NCBI GenBank assembly: GCA_039583875.1
Contig: CM077165.1
Span: forward strand, 78,976,757 to 79,040,756
DNA from: Platanthera guangdongensis
Taxonomy: Eukaryota > Streptophyta > Magnoliopsida > Asparagales > Orchidaceae
Direction: 5' to 3'
DNA: 64,000 bases
The notes below the pieces were generated by a model that was not told the DNA's origin, did not search any database, and saw only the letters and a list, made by a program, of their open reading frames with translations. This document shows positions 23,296-33,270 of the stretch, piece after piece. The number at the start of each line of letters is the position of its first letter. Within the stretch, counting starts at the first letter, position 1. A program made the position numbers and the translations under genes.

Positions 23296-23440
23296 TGTGC
23301 CGAGGGAGTAACCACGACGCGCACAGACCCAACAAACATGACACTGTGCTGAAGGAGTAACCCCAATGCGCACAGCAAAACAAACATGTCAATGTGCCGA
23401 GGGAGTAACCCCAACGCGCACAGCACAACAAATATTTTAT
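23296..23440 (-). repeat. Three 48-bp tandem units in LTR of copy E
   Basis: Units start at 23296, 23345 and 23393. They share TGTGCCGAGGGAGTAACC and CGCGCACAG. Similar in place and style to the direct repeats at 5150-5370. Confidence 0.85.
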
Positions 23441-24159
23441 ATATGTTTATGTGAGTCAAATTATAACCTTGTAAATTATACAGTCGATGTCAGACTAAAA
23501 CCAAAATCTTGACACATGATCGACACGACGACACAAATAGCCTGACAAGGCTCCAAGGTTTCCACAACGATGAATTTCTAAGTCAAACGACACACGCTAA
23601 GACATTCATAATACTTACGATACTCACTACGAAACCAGTGTTATATGCGGTCGAAACGACGCGACGATTTAAATGACACGACGAACAAACGACACGTCAA
23701 ACAAATGACACGTCGAACAAAATACACTTACTAATTTACTCGACAAATTAAGATTTATTAAACTCCCTATGATCGGAGATAAGCACAAAGGAAGAAAAGC
23801 AAGCAAAACCACCACTTGCTTCGATTTTTTTCCGGAATCGCCCTCCGAATCACGGCACGTCGTAGATCGATCCAAGCGAAGGGGTGGGAAGACGAAACCT
23901 ACGAAGATTTGGCCAAAATGGCGGTTAGGGCCAAAAACCCAAACACTAAAAATTCACAAAACGGACGAAACTCACCACACGCGTAGCTCTCGTCGAGAGC
24001 TTTCCGGATCTATACTCCGGCGAAATTTTCGCTGACCGAAGTTCCCGAAATCACGGCCGGAAGGTCCACTACCAAGAGGTGTCGTCGCTAGTGCGATGCT
24101 CTGGTTCTGCCGAAATTATTTTGGTGAGGGGGAAGATGAGTCTCGGCACTTCAAGTATT

Positions 24160-24345
24160 ATGTATATAATAATAATAATATAATAATAATAATAACTAAA
24201 TTTTATAAGAGGGGAGTTAGATTTGATGAATGAAGGGGAGGGGGAGATGAGTTCGTCGAGTGAAGAAAGGGCCTTTCAAGGAATCTCTCTCTATATATAT
24301 ATTATTATTTTTCTTATAATAATAATAATAGTATTAATATAAGTA
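24160..24345. repeat. AAT/TA simple repeats
   Basis: Two short (AAT)n-type tracts near 24165-24200 and 24290-24340, inside the LTR of copy E. Confidence 0.8.
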
Positions 24346-24768
24346 TTATATTATACGAAATGCTAAATGCACATCGATACTAACGAAATTTGCGCCCTAG
24401 GTAAAAGCCGGTACTACGAATCCAACAGTGAAGTCAAAATCAAAATCTGACGCGCCGTCCTCGAGATATAAATTTTTAAAGTTTACGGCGAATATTAAAT
24501 ATACAAAACTTCGAAAATTCGTCGAGGCTCCAAAAATGCTCGGATCGCGACGAAACTTGACAGACAAATTCAAAATTAATTGATTTAATTATGTATCGTG
24601 AAATTTTACAATTGCGATGAGAACACCAAGATTTTGTCGGCTCGACCCAACAGACTCGAAATCGCACTACTGAAGACGTCGTCAACTTCGCGTTAACGTA
24701 ACGCACTTACGTCATTATGACGTCACCAAGAGAATTAAAATAATTGTTGGAAAATCAATGGCGTTACA

Positions 24769-25515
24769 GCACTCGGCGCACTCAACGCCAAGGAACTGAA
24801 GACGTTGACAGCACTCGTTTCACTCAATGCCAAAGAACTGAAGACGTCGACAGAGCGAGCTCCACTCAACGGGAGAAAACGGGATCTACTTGCCACCCAA
24901 CTGGGCGGACGCGACATGGCCCTTGCAGCTAGCCTCACTCATTAGGCCAGCGCGAGCCGGGCTCTCGCGGCTCGCCTGCCCTTTACACGGACGCGAGCCG
25001 ACGGAGGTTACTGGGGCGGGCGCGGGCTGGTCTACCTGGCTTGTGCGGCTCGCTCGCCCTTTATGATGGAAGCGAGCCGACCATCCTCTGGGCTCGCCTG
25101 CCTACTGCACTGATGTGGGCCGATTGTCCTGACCCGATCACTTGTCTGACGAACTCACTCAACGAACACGGGGTTGTACCACAATCAATAGAAATATTGA
25201 TCCATTGTTAACCGCAATGCAAGCATTCTCCTCCTGCTGCTTCAAGGGCTCCTACCTTATGTCTCTTCTCTCACACGAGCCAGGTTCCTCCCTGCGGGAG
25301 CACCTCCTCGCTATGAATCCAGCCCTTGTCCATTCCGTTTTATAAGTTTATAATTGCTGACTTCTATGCTTGCATATTCCTGAAGGAGTTGCCACGGTAT
25401 TGTTTTACAGACACATCCTTAATAAGATTGTCTACATCTTTTCATCTCCTAAGCTTTGATTCTTCAAGCAAGTTTTTGATATAGCCTTTGACCTTTTAAT
25501 TTTTTAAGTAAGTTC
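24769..25515. repeat. Module-bearing unassigned stretch
   Basis: No gene is recognised. A 42-bp direct repeat (GAACTGAAGACGT core) occurs twice at 24780-24865. From 24950 to 25110 there are paired GCGAGCC and GGCTCGC modules, as in the U3 arrays elsewhere in the window. It could be LTR remnants of another element; ends were not found. Confidence 0.5.
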
Positions 25516-25848
25516 CTACACTGTTTTAGAGCAGAGGCACGTTTGCATTTCTCCAACACAAAGTTTTCTCAGAAGATGGCCTTCATGATAGAGGAGGTTA
25601 GTGCAATAGAGCCGGCAAGCTTTGTTTCCATGGCCGCCATCAATGATTTTTTGCAGTGAGAAAACACATAGCCGACGTGCTTTGTTTTCTTGGCCACCAT
25701 CAATGGCATTTTGGAGTGAGGAAATACATGAGCCGACGAGCCTTGTTTCCTTGGCGGCACACACCTTAACCCCTTCCTCAATCTCCATCTCTGTTCGAAC
25801 AAACATAGAGTGGAATTGGATTTCTGGTTGAAAGCCATAGATATTCAC
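25516..25848 (-). other. 110-codon ORF with 63-bp in-frame repeats
   Basis: On the minus strand the frame contains two to three copies of a 21-residue unit, for example ENKARRLCVFSLQKIIDGG, next to a variant containing CISSLQNAIDGG. The repeat keeps the frame, so the repeat alone may explain why the ORF is open. I do not recognise the protein and no promoter is evident. It could equally be a non-coding tandem repeat. Confidence 0.25.
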
Positions 25849-25893
25849 ACAAAACTAAAAACTCATTGGTTAACATCGATTTTTTAAAAGAAG

Positions 25894-26167
25894 TGTAACG
25901 AGTCTATATATTAGATGAAATAGGATTGTGACAAGTGTTTTTGGTTGTAATGCTTAGAGATTGGGCTATTAGGCTATATATATACACATATATATGTAAT
26001 ACGGATTATGGAAAATCAATAATAAAGTGTTCTGCTCTGTTTCTCAATCCCTTCTTCTCTCCCAAATCGGCCCTCTCTCCGGCCATTCTTCTGTTCCCCT
26101 CACCTCCGGCCACCCATCTTGGTCATTTCTCTGTTCCTTTTATTACTTTAGATTTAGGATCGTAACA
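25894..26167 (+). repeat. 5' LTR of gag-only element
   Basis: 274 bp, TG...CA, nearly identical to the copy at 30275. It is followed by TTTTGGTGCTCTCATTGAGA, a junction type common in plant Gypsy elements. Confidence 0.92.
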
Positions 26168-26186
26168 TTTTGGTGCTCTCATTGAG

Positions 26187-26608
26187 ATGATGCCGGCGAA
26201 CATCTCCGGCGATCAAGAACTGCCCTCCCACACCAACGATCAAGAACTCCTCTCCGACTCCGGCGAGTTATTCCGCCTCTACCGGAACAATCATCGCTAA
26301 CAAAATCAAGATCTCCTCCAAAACTATTTTCTGCACATCCTCTTGTCAATTTTGCTATCGTCTGGACCTCCAATTGCTGCAGTTAAACAGAACTGATCAT
26401 CGAGAAGTAAATCTAGAACAACACTCTTCTTCTACACAAGATCCACCGCCTCCGCCGCTGCGCCCCACCTACGCTGCACCCCCACCGCCGCTGCGCCGCC
26501 ACGGCCGCAGCGCCGCCACGGCCGCAGCGCCGCCACCGCCGCAGCGCCGCCACCGCCGCTGCCCCACCTCTGCCGCTGCGCCGCCTCCGCCCCTGCGCCG
26601 CCTCCGTA
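26187..26608 (+). pseudogene. N-terminal gag of gag-only element
   Basis: Begins with two ATG codons at 26187 and 26190 (MMPANISGDQELPS) and meets a stop after about 37 codons. Further on a proline/arginine-rich low-complexity stretch is encoded by CCGCCGCTGCGCC-like repeats (26445-26605). It is cut at 26608 by the truncated Tekay-like segment. The gag core resumes at 29287. Confidence 0.6.
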
Positions 26609-27021
26609 GCTTGGACCGTTTGCGGTTCTGGAGCGAGTTGGTGAAGCGGCTTATCGGTTGAAGCTTTCAGTGGAGCTTAGTGGTTTACATGATGTATTCC
26701 ATATTTCGGTACTTCGGAAGGCGGTGCAAGAGCCTACGCAAGTGATCGCGGTTGATCAAGTACCGGTGGATAGTGGGCTGACGACAAAGGTCAAGCCCGT
26801 GCGGATTGAGGACTCGGAGGTCAAGCAGCTACGCAATAAAGAGATCAGGATGGTCAAGGTCCGGTGGGACAATTGCGGTCGTGAGGAGCTCTCTTGGGAG
26901 CGAGAGCAGACTATGCTTGACGAGTATCCGGAGTTGTTCCGCTCAGGTACAAATTTTGGTTTTGTACATGTCTTTCCTTTATGTAATTTCGAGGACGAAA
27001 TTCTTTTAAGAGGGGGAGAGT

Positions 27022-29286
27022 TGTAACGCCCCGAAACTCAAAGGAGCAAAGGGGGACGTTTTGGGCCAGTTTGGGTTCTGGCTGCAGGCACACGGCCTGG
27101 GACACGGGCGTGTCCCAGGGCGTGTCAAGCCTGTGTCGACACTAAGACGGGAAGTCGAAACTTTGGTCTCGACATTGTGTCGAGACTGGGCACACGGCCT
27201 GCGACACGGGCGTGTCGCAGGGCGTGTCGACCCGTGTCGACACTTAGCCGCGAAGTCGACACTCTGCGTTCGACGAGGTGTCTATACATGGCACACAGCC
27301 TGCGACACGGGCTTGTCGCAGGGCGTGTCGACCCGTGTCGACACTCGTCCCGGGAAGTCGACACTTTGGTGTCGACAATGTGTCGAGACAAGGCACACGG
27401 CCTAGGACACGGGCGTGTCCAAGGCCGTGTCATCAGGTCGACGATCTTTGCTCGACGAAGTGTCGAGTGTCGAGACCGTGTACACGGCCTGGGGTCCAGA
27501 CGTGTTGAGGTGACACGGGTAAGTACACGGGCGTGTCCTAGAACCCGTGCAGTGCTCGGGTTGATTTTGGGGAAAAATGATAGGGGTACACGGCCGGCCA
27601 CACGGCCGTGTCACATGGAACACGGGCGTGTCAGATCGAACACGGGCGTGTTCGATACCCGTGTGAGGTTCCAGGCGAGCCGATTTTGACGGCGAATGAG
27701 GCACACGGCATTGGACACGGGCGTGTGTCAGGCCGTGTTCGGTCCAGATTGGGCATTTCAGTCCCGAATCAAAGCCGTTCGTTTCCTTATTTTGAGATCC
27801 AACGGCTGGGGGTTGTTCCTGAAGGGATATACCCGGGATTGCATTTAGAAACCCTCACTTTTTCGTAAGTGTTATCTTTCTAAAGCCTTAGAGAGAGAGG
27901 AGAGCCAAGGGAGGAAGAAGGAGCTAGATCTCGCCATTGGAGGAGCTTCGAAGCTCCGAATCGCAAGCCGACTCCGGATCCACGGAGGCAAAGCTAGTGC
28001 GGTAACGATCCTCATCTTGAGCATGAGTAGCTCTCTTTCTTTGCATAGGAAGCCCGCTCTCGCGAGTTTGCGGAGAGTTGGAGGCATTCCTTCGGGTAGA
28101 TATGTGAAGTCCCCGTTGTTTAGAGTCCGTAAGCGAGAACGGACATAGGCATGATGTGTGAAGCCTACCCGGACATGTTGGTCTGGATCGGTGATGTTGC
28201 ATTGCATAATGCCGGAGAAGACTCTGTGATATTGGTTGTTTTTCGGGTTTTCTACGCGGTAGATTGCAGCAGGGAGCCTTGGGGAATAACCCAAAGGTGC
28301 ACCTGGAAAACTGGGCGGATACGAGATCTTGCCAACTTGGTGGCTTGAGAGCCAACTTGAACATAACCGGGTTATGTGACTTGTGATGGAAATGGGACTC
28401 GGCGGAAGTTTGACCCGCACAAATGGCTTAAATTGTCGTTGCGATGTGAGCACGGGTTAGATGGAACCGTACCCGTTCTATGTCATTCGGTTAAAGAGAC
28501 CTAAAGGCACGTGACACTTACCGTTGGCATAGATTAGGGTCTTCGGCGGTCAATGGCTTAAATTGTCGTGACCCAGGCCAGGAAGACAAATTGCTCATAG
28601 GTTTGGCCATCCAAGTGGCGGTGTTGAGTCCGGAATGTCTATGGCTTTAATTGTCGTGACATCGACCGGTTCACCGAGAATGTGCCCTGAGAGCACGGGA
28701 CGTGTGGCCGTGCGAGCCAACGTCTGTGATGAAATGGCTAAGTATATAAATTGCTCGCTTATGCTAATGAAATGCAGGGAAGGAGCATCGCCGCCCCGAG
28801 TTGGGGGCGGGATCGTTATAATTTGGTCAGCATTGCTGACCGTTGCCTTGTTTTGCCACCGTGCGGTGGTTTGTTGCTTGCAAGTGCAGCTGGACCAAGC
28901 GGTCAATAGCGGGCTAAAGCCCGAATGCGAAGCCGGCCCTTGAAGGCCTAAGTTGGAAGTGTTTACTGCTTTATTCATGTGTGACCGGCCTGCGTGTCGT
29001 GGTTTGTAAAACATGTAATTGGAAGTGAAACATTTTGTAAGGCCTTAAGGCCTATTTTGAGTATTTTGTATAACATTCCTATTTCGTAATAGTGGACATT
29101 CGTGCTTTAATGTTGGGTTCTTTGTTACAACTTTTATAAACTGCTTCCGCTAGAATGCTCTGTGTAGGACGTTGAGATTGGTTGGATGGTTTCCATAAGT
29201 AACCACCCGGTCTGTCTGTGGCATACGGCGTCGGGCCCCGGTCGGACCTACTGCTATATGCTATGTGACGGATAGGGGGTGTTACA
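27022..29286 (+). repeat. 3' LTR of Tekay-like copy 2
   Basis: Starts TGTAACGCCCC after the polypurine tract agggggagag (27011-27020) and ends GGGTGTTACA. 2265 bp. Homologous to the LTRs at 2384 and 33271. Confidence 0.9.
27085..27755. repeat. Palindromic module array in LTR copy 2
   Basis: Units of the ACACGG...GACACGGGCGTGTC...CCGTGT type at about 27090, 27190, 27295, 27393, 27525, 27600-27665 and 27705. Between them are several GTGTCGACAC and TGTGTCGAGAC palindromes (27133, 27233, 27333, 27375), a module also found in the Copia-type LTR at 61915-62040. Confidence 0.88.
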
Positions 29287-29917
29287 CGAAGCCTGCAAGC
29301 AAAATATATTACGCAGTTTTGATGTTTTTGAGGAGCGTTTGAAAAGTAATTTACAAGCAAGATATGATTCATGTCCGCGTTTTTCTGATGGGGATCCCGT
29401 TGATTGGCTTTACAAATTACAGTTGTATTTTTCGAAAAACAACATTCGTCCGACAGATTTCATGATCTACGCAGCTCTACACTTAGATAGACCCGCGTCT
29501 ATCTGGTATCGGGCTACATTACGCATTCATCCAGCCATGACATTTCCGTGGTTTCTTGATGACATAGTTAAAGAATACGGACAAAGCGTTGGGAATTTTG
29601 TTGGGGCAAGAAATCAATTTCAACAACCATCAACGGTTCAAGCTACTCAAACTTTAATTGAGGAATTAACGACCCGTGAACCATGCATCTCTTTCCTTGA
29701 CGGGCTTACCTCTTCTCCGGCAATCATCAAATCGTCGCCAACAACAATAGAAGATGTTCATGATATAGTTCTTAAACACGTCAATGTAACCCTTGAGCCT
29801 TCGAAGCAAGTGGAATATGATTTGATGTGTCCGTCTATCACATCCACAATCAAGAACGAATATGAGAATGGGTCGGAAGAACACTATGTTGTGAAACCTT
29901 TATCATGGATAATTTGA
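29287..29917 (+). CDS. gag core of gag-only element
   Basis: A 210-residue open frame reads EACKQNILRSFDVFEERLKSN, then GDPVDWLYKLQLYFSKNN, DFMIYAALHLDRPASIWYRA and FPWFLDDIVKEYGQS. This is the pattern of a Ty3/Gypsy capsid Gag. The true N-terminus was at 26187, so the start given is only where the nested insertion ends. The downstream frame to 30151 is low-complexity and not clearly coding. No zinc knuckle was seen. Confidence 0.75.
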
Positions 29918-30274
29918 AAAGAATTGAAGGAACCGCCACCATCCATGACAACGCCGCCATCAATGAACGATGAAAATAAGAAAATTGGGTGCAGTGACAC
30001 AATTATTGTGGTTGCTATTACGAAATCATTGCCACCATTGTCAAGACAACCACAAAAGCAAGAACCACTTGATGTAGGGGTGGTCGAGTCAATGCTAATT
30101 TCTTCGGTGATTCTCGTTTTTGATCCAGGAAGAAATTTTAGCACCCAATGAGACGTCCAAGCATAACAACAATAATCCTCATCTTCGGTCCGGCATCGGC
30201 TAAATTTGAAGAATACAATATATAGTTTTTTTTTAACTGAACGGCGAGGACGTCGTTTCAAAAGGAGAAGGCAA

Positions 30275-30549
30275 TGTAACGAGTCTATATATTAGATGAA
30301 ATAGGATTGTGACAAGTGTCTTTGGTTGTAATGCTTAGAGCTTGGGCTATTAGGCTATATATATACCCATATGGATGTAATACGGATTATGGAAAATCAA
30401 TAATAAAGTGTTCTGCTCTGTTTCCCAATCCCTTCTTCTCTCCCAACTCCGGCCCTCTCTCCGACCATTCTTCTTCTCCCCTCACCTCCGGCCACCCATC
30501 TTGGCCATTTCTCCGTTCCTTTTATTACTTTAGATTTAGGATCGTAACA
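30275..30549 (+). repeat. 3' LTR of gag-only element
   Basis: 275 bp and nearly identical to 25894-26167. It contains an AATAAAG poly(A)-like motif and a pyrimidine-rich end. Confidence 0.92.
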
Positions 30550-32350
30550 AAGAGTAATTTTTTCTGCATGAATGCGATTTTTTTGGACCAGACATAATCT
30601 TTTCGTCCGAAAGTGACATTTTTGCACGAACGTGATTTTCTGGCCAGGAAGCTATCTTTTTACCGCGACGCTATGTTTTCGCTCGGACGCTAATTTTTCG
30701 TCCGGGCAAGCTTTTTTCGCCCGAACGTGCTTTTTTCGTCCGGATGTGCTTTTTTTCGCCTGGACGCGCTTTTTTCGCCCGAATGCGATTTTTTCGCCAG
30801 AGCGCGATTTTTTCGACCAGACGCGATTTTTTCGCTTGTGGGCGTTTTCTTCGCCTAGACACGATTTTTTCGCCCGAACGTGATTTTATACCCCGGGCGC
30901 TATTTTTTTCAAGGTCGCGATTTTTTTTGCCGCGATGTTTTTTTTTTCCGTGGGCGTTTTTTTCGTCAGGAAGCGATTTTTCCGCCCGGGCGCGAATTTT
31001 TCCCCTGTGCGCGTTTTTTTTGTCAGGGCTCGATTTTTTCGCCCGGGCGCGATTTTTTCAACCGTGGAAGATTTTTTCGCCTGGAAGTGATTTTTTCGTC
31101 AGGGCACGATTTTTCACTCGGGCGCGATTTTTCCGTCCGGACGCTATTTTTTCGATCGTGGACTTTTTTTCGCGCGGAAGTGATTTTTTCGCCAGGGAGC
31201 GATTTTTTCGCCCGGGAGCGATATTTCCGCCCGGGCGCAATTTTTCCGCCCGGGCGCGATTTTTCCGCCCGGACGTGATTTTTTCGCTTGTGGACGTTTT
31301 TTTCGCCTGTAAGTGATTTTTTCGCTCGGGCACGATTTTTTCGACCGCGCGCGATTTTTTAGCCCAAGAGCAATTTATTCGCCTGAGCGCAATTTTTCGG
31401 CCTTGGGCGATTTTTCGCCCGATTGCGACTTTTTCGCCTCAATGCGACTTTTTCATCCGGACGCGATTTTTTCGCCCGGACGAGATTTTTTCACCCAAAA
31501 GTGAAAATTTCGCGTCAGGGCGAAAAAATCGAGTCCGGTCAAAAAAGTCGCGTCGTGGCGAAAAAGTCACATCCAGGAAAAAAAGTGCCGTCGGGCCGAA
31601 AAAGCGCGTCGGACAGAAAAATTGCGCTCGCATCCGGTCGAAAAAGTCGTGCAAGGGGTGAAAAGGTCGCGCAAGGGGCAAAAATGTCGCGCCCGGGCGG
31701 AAAAGTCGCGCCCATGCGGAAAAGTCGCGCCCGAGCGGAAAAGTCGCGCCCGAGCGGAAAAGTCGCGCCAGACCGGAAAAATGGCGCCCGGGCGGAAAAA
31801 TCGCGCCCGGGCGAAAAAATTGCGCATGGGACGAAAAATCGCGCCCGGGCGAAAAAAAACGTCCACGAAAGAAAAAATCACTTCCAGGAGAAAAATCGCG
31901 CTCGGGCGAAAAAATCACTTCCGGGCGAAAAAACGCCCACGGGCGAAAAAAACACCTCGGGGCGAAAAAACGCGTCCGTGGAAAAAAAATCGAGCCCGGT
32001 CGAAAAAATCGCGTCCGGGCGAAGAAACGCCAACGGACGAAGAAAACACCCAAGAGCGAAAAAATCGCTTCTGGTCAAAAAAATCGCGCCCGGGCAAAAA
32101 AATTGCATCCTGTCGAAAATAGCGCGCTCGTGCGAAAAATCGCATCCGGGCGAAAAAATGTGTCGGAGCGAAAAATCTGAGTTCGGACGGATAAATCGCG
32201 TTCGTGCGAAAAAATTGCGTCCCCATGAAAAAATCGCGTTCGCACGAAAAATTTCGCGTTCGGGCCGAAAAATTTAAGTCCGGGCAAAAACATCACGTCA
32301 TAACGAAAAAATCGTGTTCGGGCGATAAAATTGATGTCAGGCGAAAAATC
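30550..32350. repeat. Large inverted array of T-tract/GC-core units
   Basis: From about 30580 to 31500 the plus strand is a degenerate tandem array of 19-21-base units of the form GATTTTTTCGCCCGGGCGC. From about 31505 to 32350 the same unit is inverted (GCGCCCGGGCGAAAAAATC). The two arms, each near 0.9 kb, are therefore complementary in pattern, with the turn near 31500. The core CGCCCGGGCG is itself a palindrome. Long open frames here, such as the lysine/arginine-rich 284-codon frame at 31423-32277, are by-products of the repeat. No coding motif or LTR end was recognised. Confidence 0.9.
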
Positions 32351-32790
32351 TGCGTTTGCTATTTTTAATTGAAAGCATTGATCAATTTTAATTCCTATGA
32401 TTGAAAATCTTTTTACAATTGAACAATAAAAAATGATTAATATTAATTTCTATGACTAAAAGTAATCAGGCAGACGAACAAAAGAATTAGATTTAAATTC
32501 AATGTCATTTCTCATGTGTATTGTATTTGGATTAAAAGTGAATACTTCAATATCAATGTCGTTGAAACGAATGGATCCTAATAGTTTGTGCAATGCTAAC
32601 AGTAAATTTAAAAGTATTAAAAATATATTTTGGGTGGGTATAGCCAAAAATACAGCACTAATATTAACATCCTTAATTTATTAAGCTCGCCTTCTAATAA
32701 AAAAATTAGTTTTTGTTTGTTTTAAATTTAATATTTTGAGTTCTCCCTCGCTTATGATTGTACTCCCTAGAATGTAGTTAGCAAAATGAG
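32351..32790. other. AT-rich stretch without recognised gene
   Basis: AT-rich unique-looking DNA. A short minus-strand frame (32647-32456, LGSIRFNDIDIEVFTFNP...) has protein-like composition but is only 63 codons long and not recognised. Confidence 0.4.
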
Positions 32791-33270
32791 TGATGTGTTA
32801 ACGACAAGTACACCGATCGCTTAAGTAATATAAAAATTGGAATGTATCCTCAAATATTGATCTCGAAGGAATGCAAGTTGGGGCAGCAGTTCGATTGTTT
32901 AGAGAGTAGGTTATATGGATTTGAAAACAAAGATTTGGTTTGGTTTGGTTGGTGGTGACTAAAAGCAAAAAAGAAATAAACTAAAATTGTGTAGATCACA
33001 TTCACCGCTTAGCAAGGTGTGGGAATTATGTGGTCCGTTAGCACCACTTGACTTGGAGAATGAAAGATTAGGCTTGCAGATGGAATTAAAACAATGGCGG
33101 AATTGCGGGTCGAGTTCACCTCCTCGCACGTCACACAACTAACAATTGCTAGTGTGACAAACTTTTCATCAAAACAGGAATGGAAGATGAAGGTGCACCT
33201 CAAACACACATAACCACACAAACATTCATAGAAATGAACTATAACTTTGAATTGAGATTAAAGTGCGTAC
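32791..33270 (+). repeat. LTR-1, left part (interrupted)
   Basis: Starts TGATGTGTTAACG and contains GACAAGTACACCGATCGC, a block typical of a common plant LTR type. It is interrupted at 33270 by the complete Tekay-like copy 3 and resumes at 54431. The related LTR-2 at 57860 starts TGATGCGATT. Confidence 0.6.

Larger units (their letters stand above)
22276..24768 (-). repeat. 5' LTR of Gypsy copy E
   Basis: On the minus strand it begins TGTAACGCC at 24768 and ends TGTGACA at 22276, about 2.49 kb. It shares its terminal block with the family B LTR at 4972-6357. It carries three 48-bp tandem units (23296-23440) and AT-rich simple repeats near 24160-24205 and 24290-24345. No convincing gene lies inside. 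Confidence 0.75.
26609..29286 (+). mobile_element. Truncated Tekay-like Gypsy copy 2
   Basis: Only the last part of pol and the 3' LTR are present. The integrase tail and chromodomain-like block (26640-26965: ELSGLHDVFHISVLRKAVQEP, then EDSEVKQLRNKEIRMVKV, then LSWEREQTM) are open and well preserved, better than in copy 3. The left end falls at a GGACCG block inside the integrase tail, and everything upstream is gone. It interrupts the gag of the gag-only element. The five bases after it are cgaag. Confidence 0.88.
25894..30549 (+). mobile_element. Small gag-only LTR retrotransposon (TR-GAG type)
   Basis: A pair of 274/275-bp LTRs (25894-26167 and 30275-30549, TGTAACGAGTC...GATCGTAACA) encloses gag but no protease, RT or integrase. 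Without the truncated Gypsy piece inside it (26609-29286), the element is about 2 kb. A polypurine tract (aaaaggagaaggcaa) ends at 30274. The flanks agaag and aagag are not an exact duplication. Such elements must borrow enzymes from an autonomous partner (known for TR-GAG elements). Confidence 0.85.

Noticed and set aside
23769..24035. 88-codon plus-strand ORF as a host gene
   Set aside because: Inside the LTR of the minus-strand Gypsy copy E; no domain or splice structure supports it.
31423..32277. 284-codon Lys/Arg-rich ORF
   Set aside because: It is a reading of the inverted T-tract/GC array; every frame of the array gives a similar repetitive product, and no start context or homology is visible.
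30580..32350. CRISPR-like array of short repeats
   Set aside because: Units are degenerate, have no constant-length unique spacers, and the orientation flips at 31500. The context is plant retroelements, not a prokaryote.
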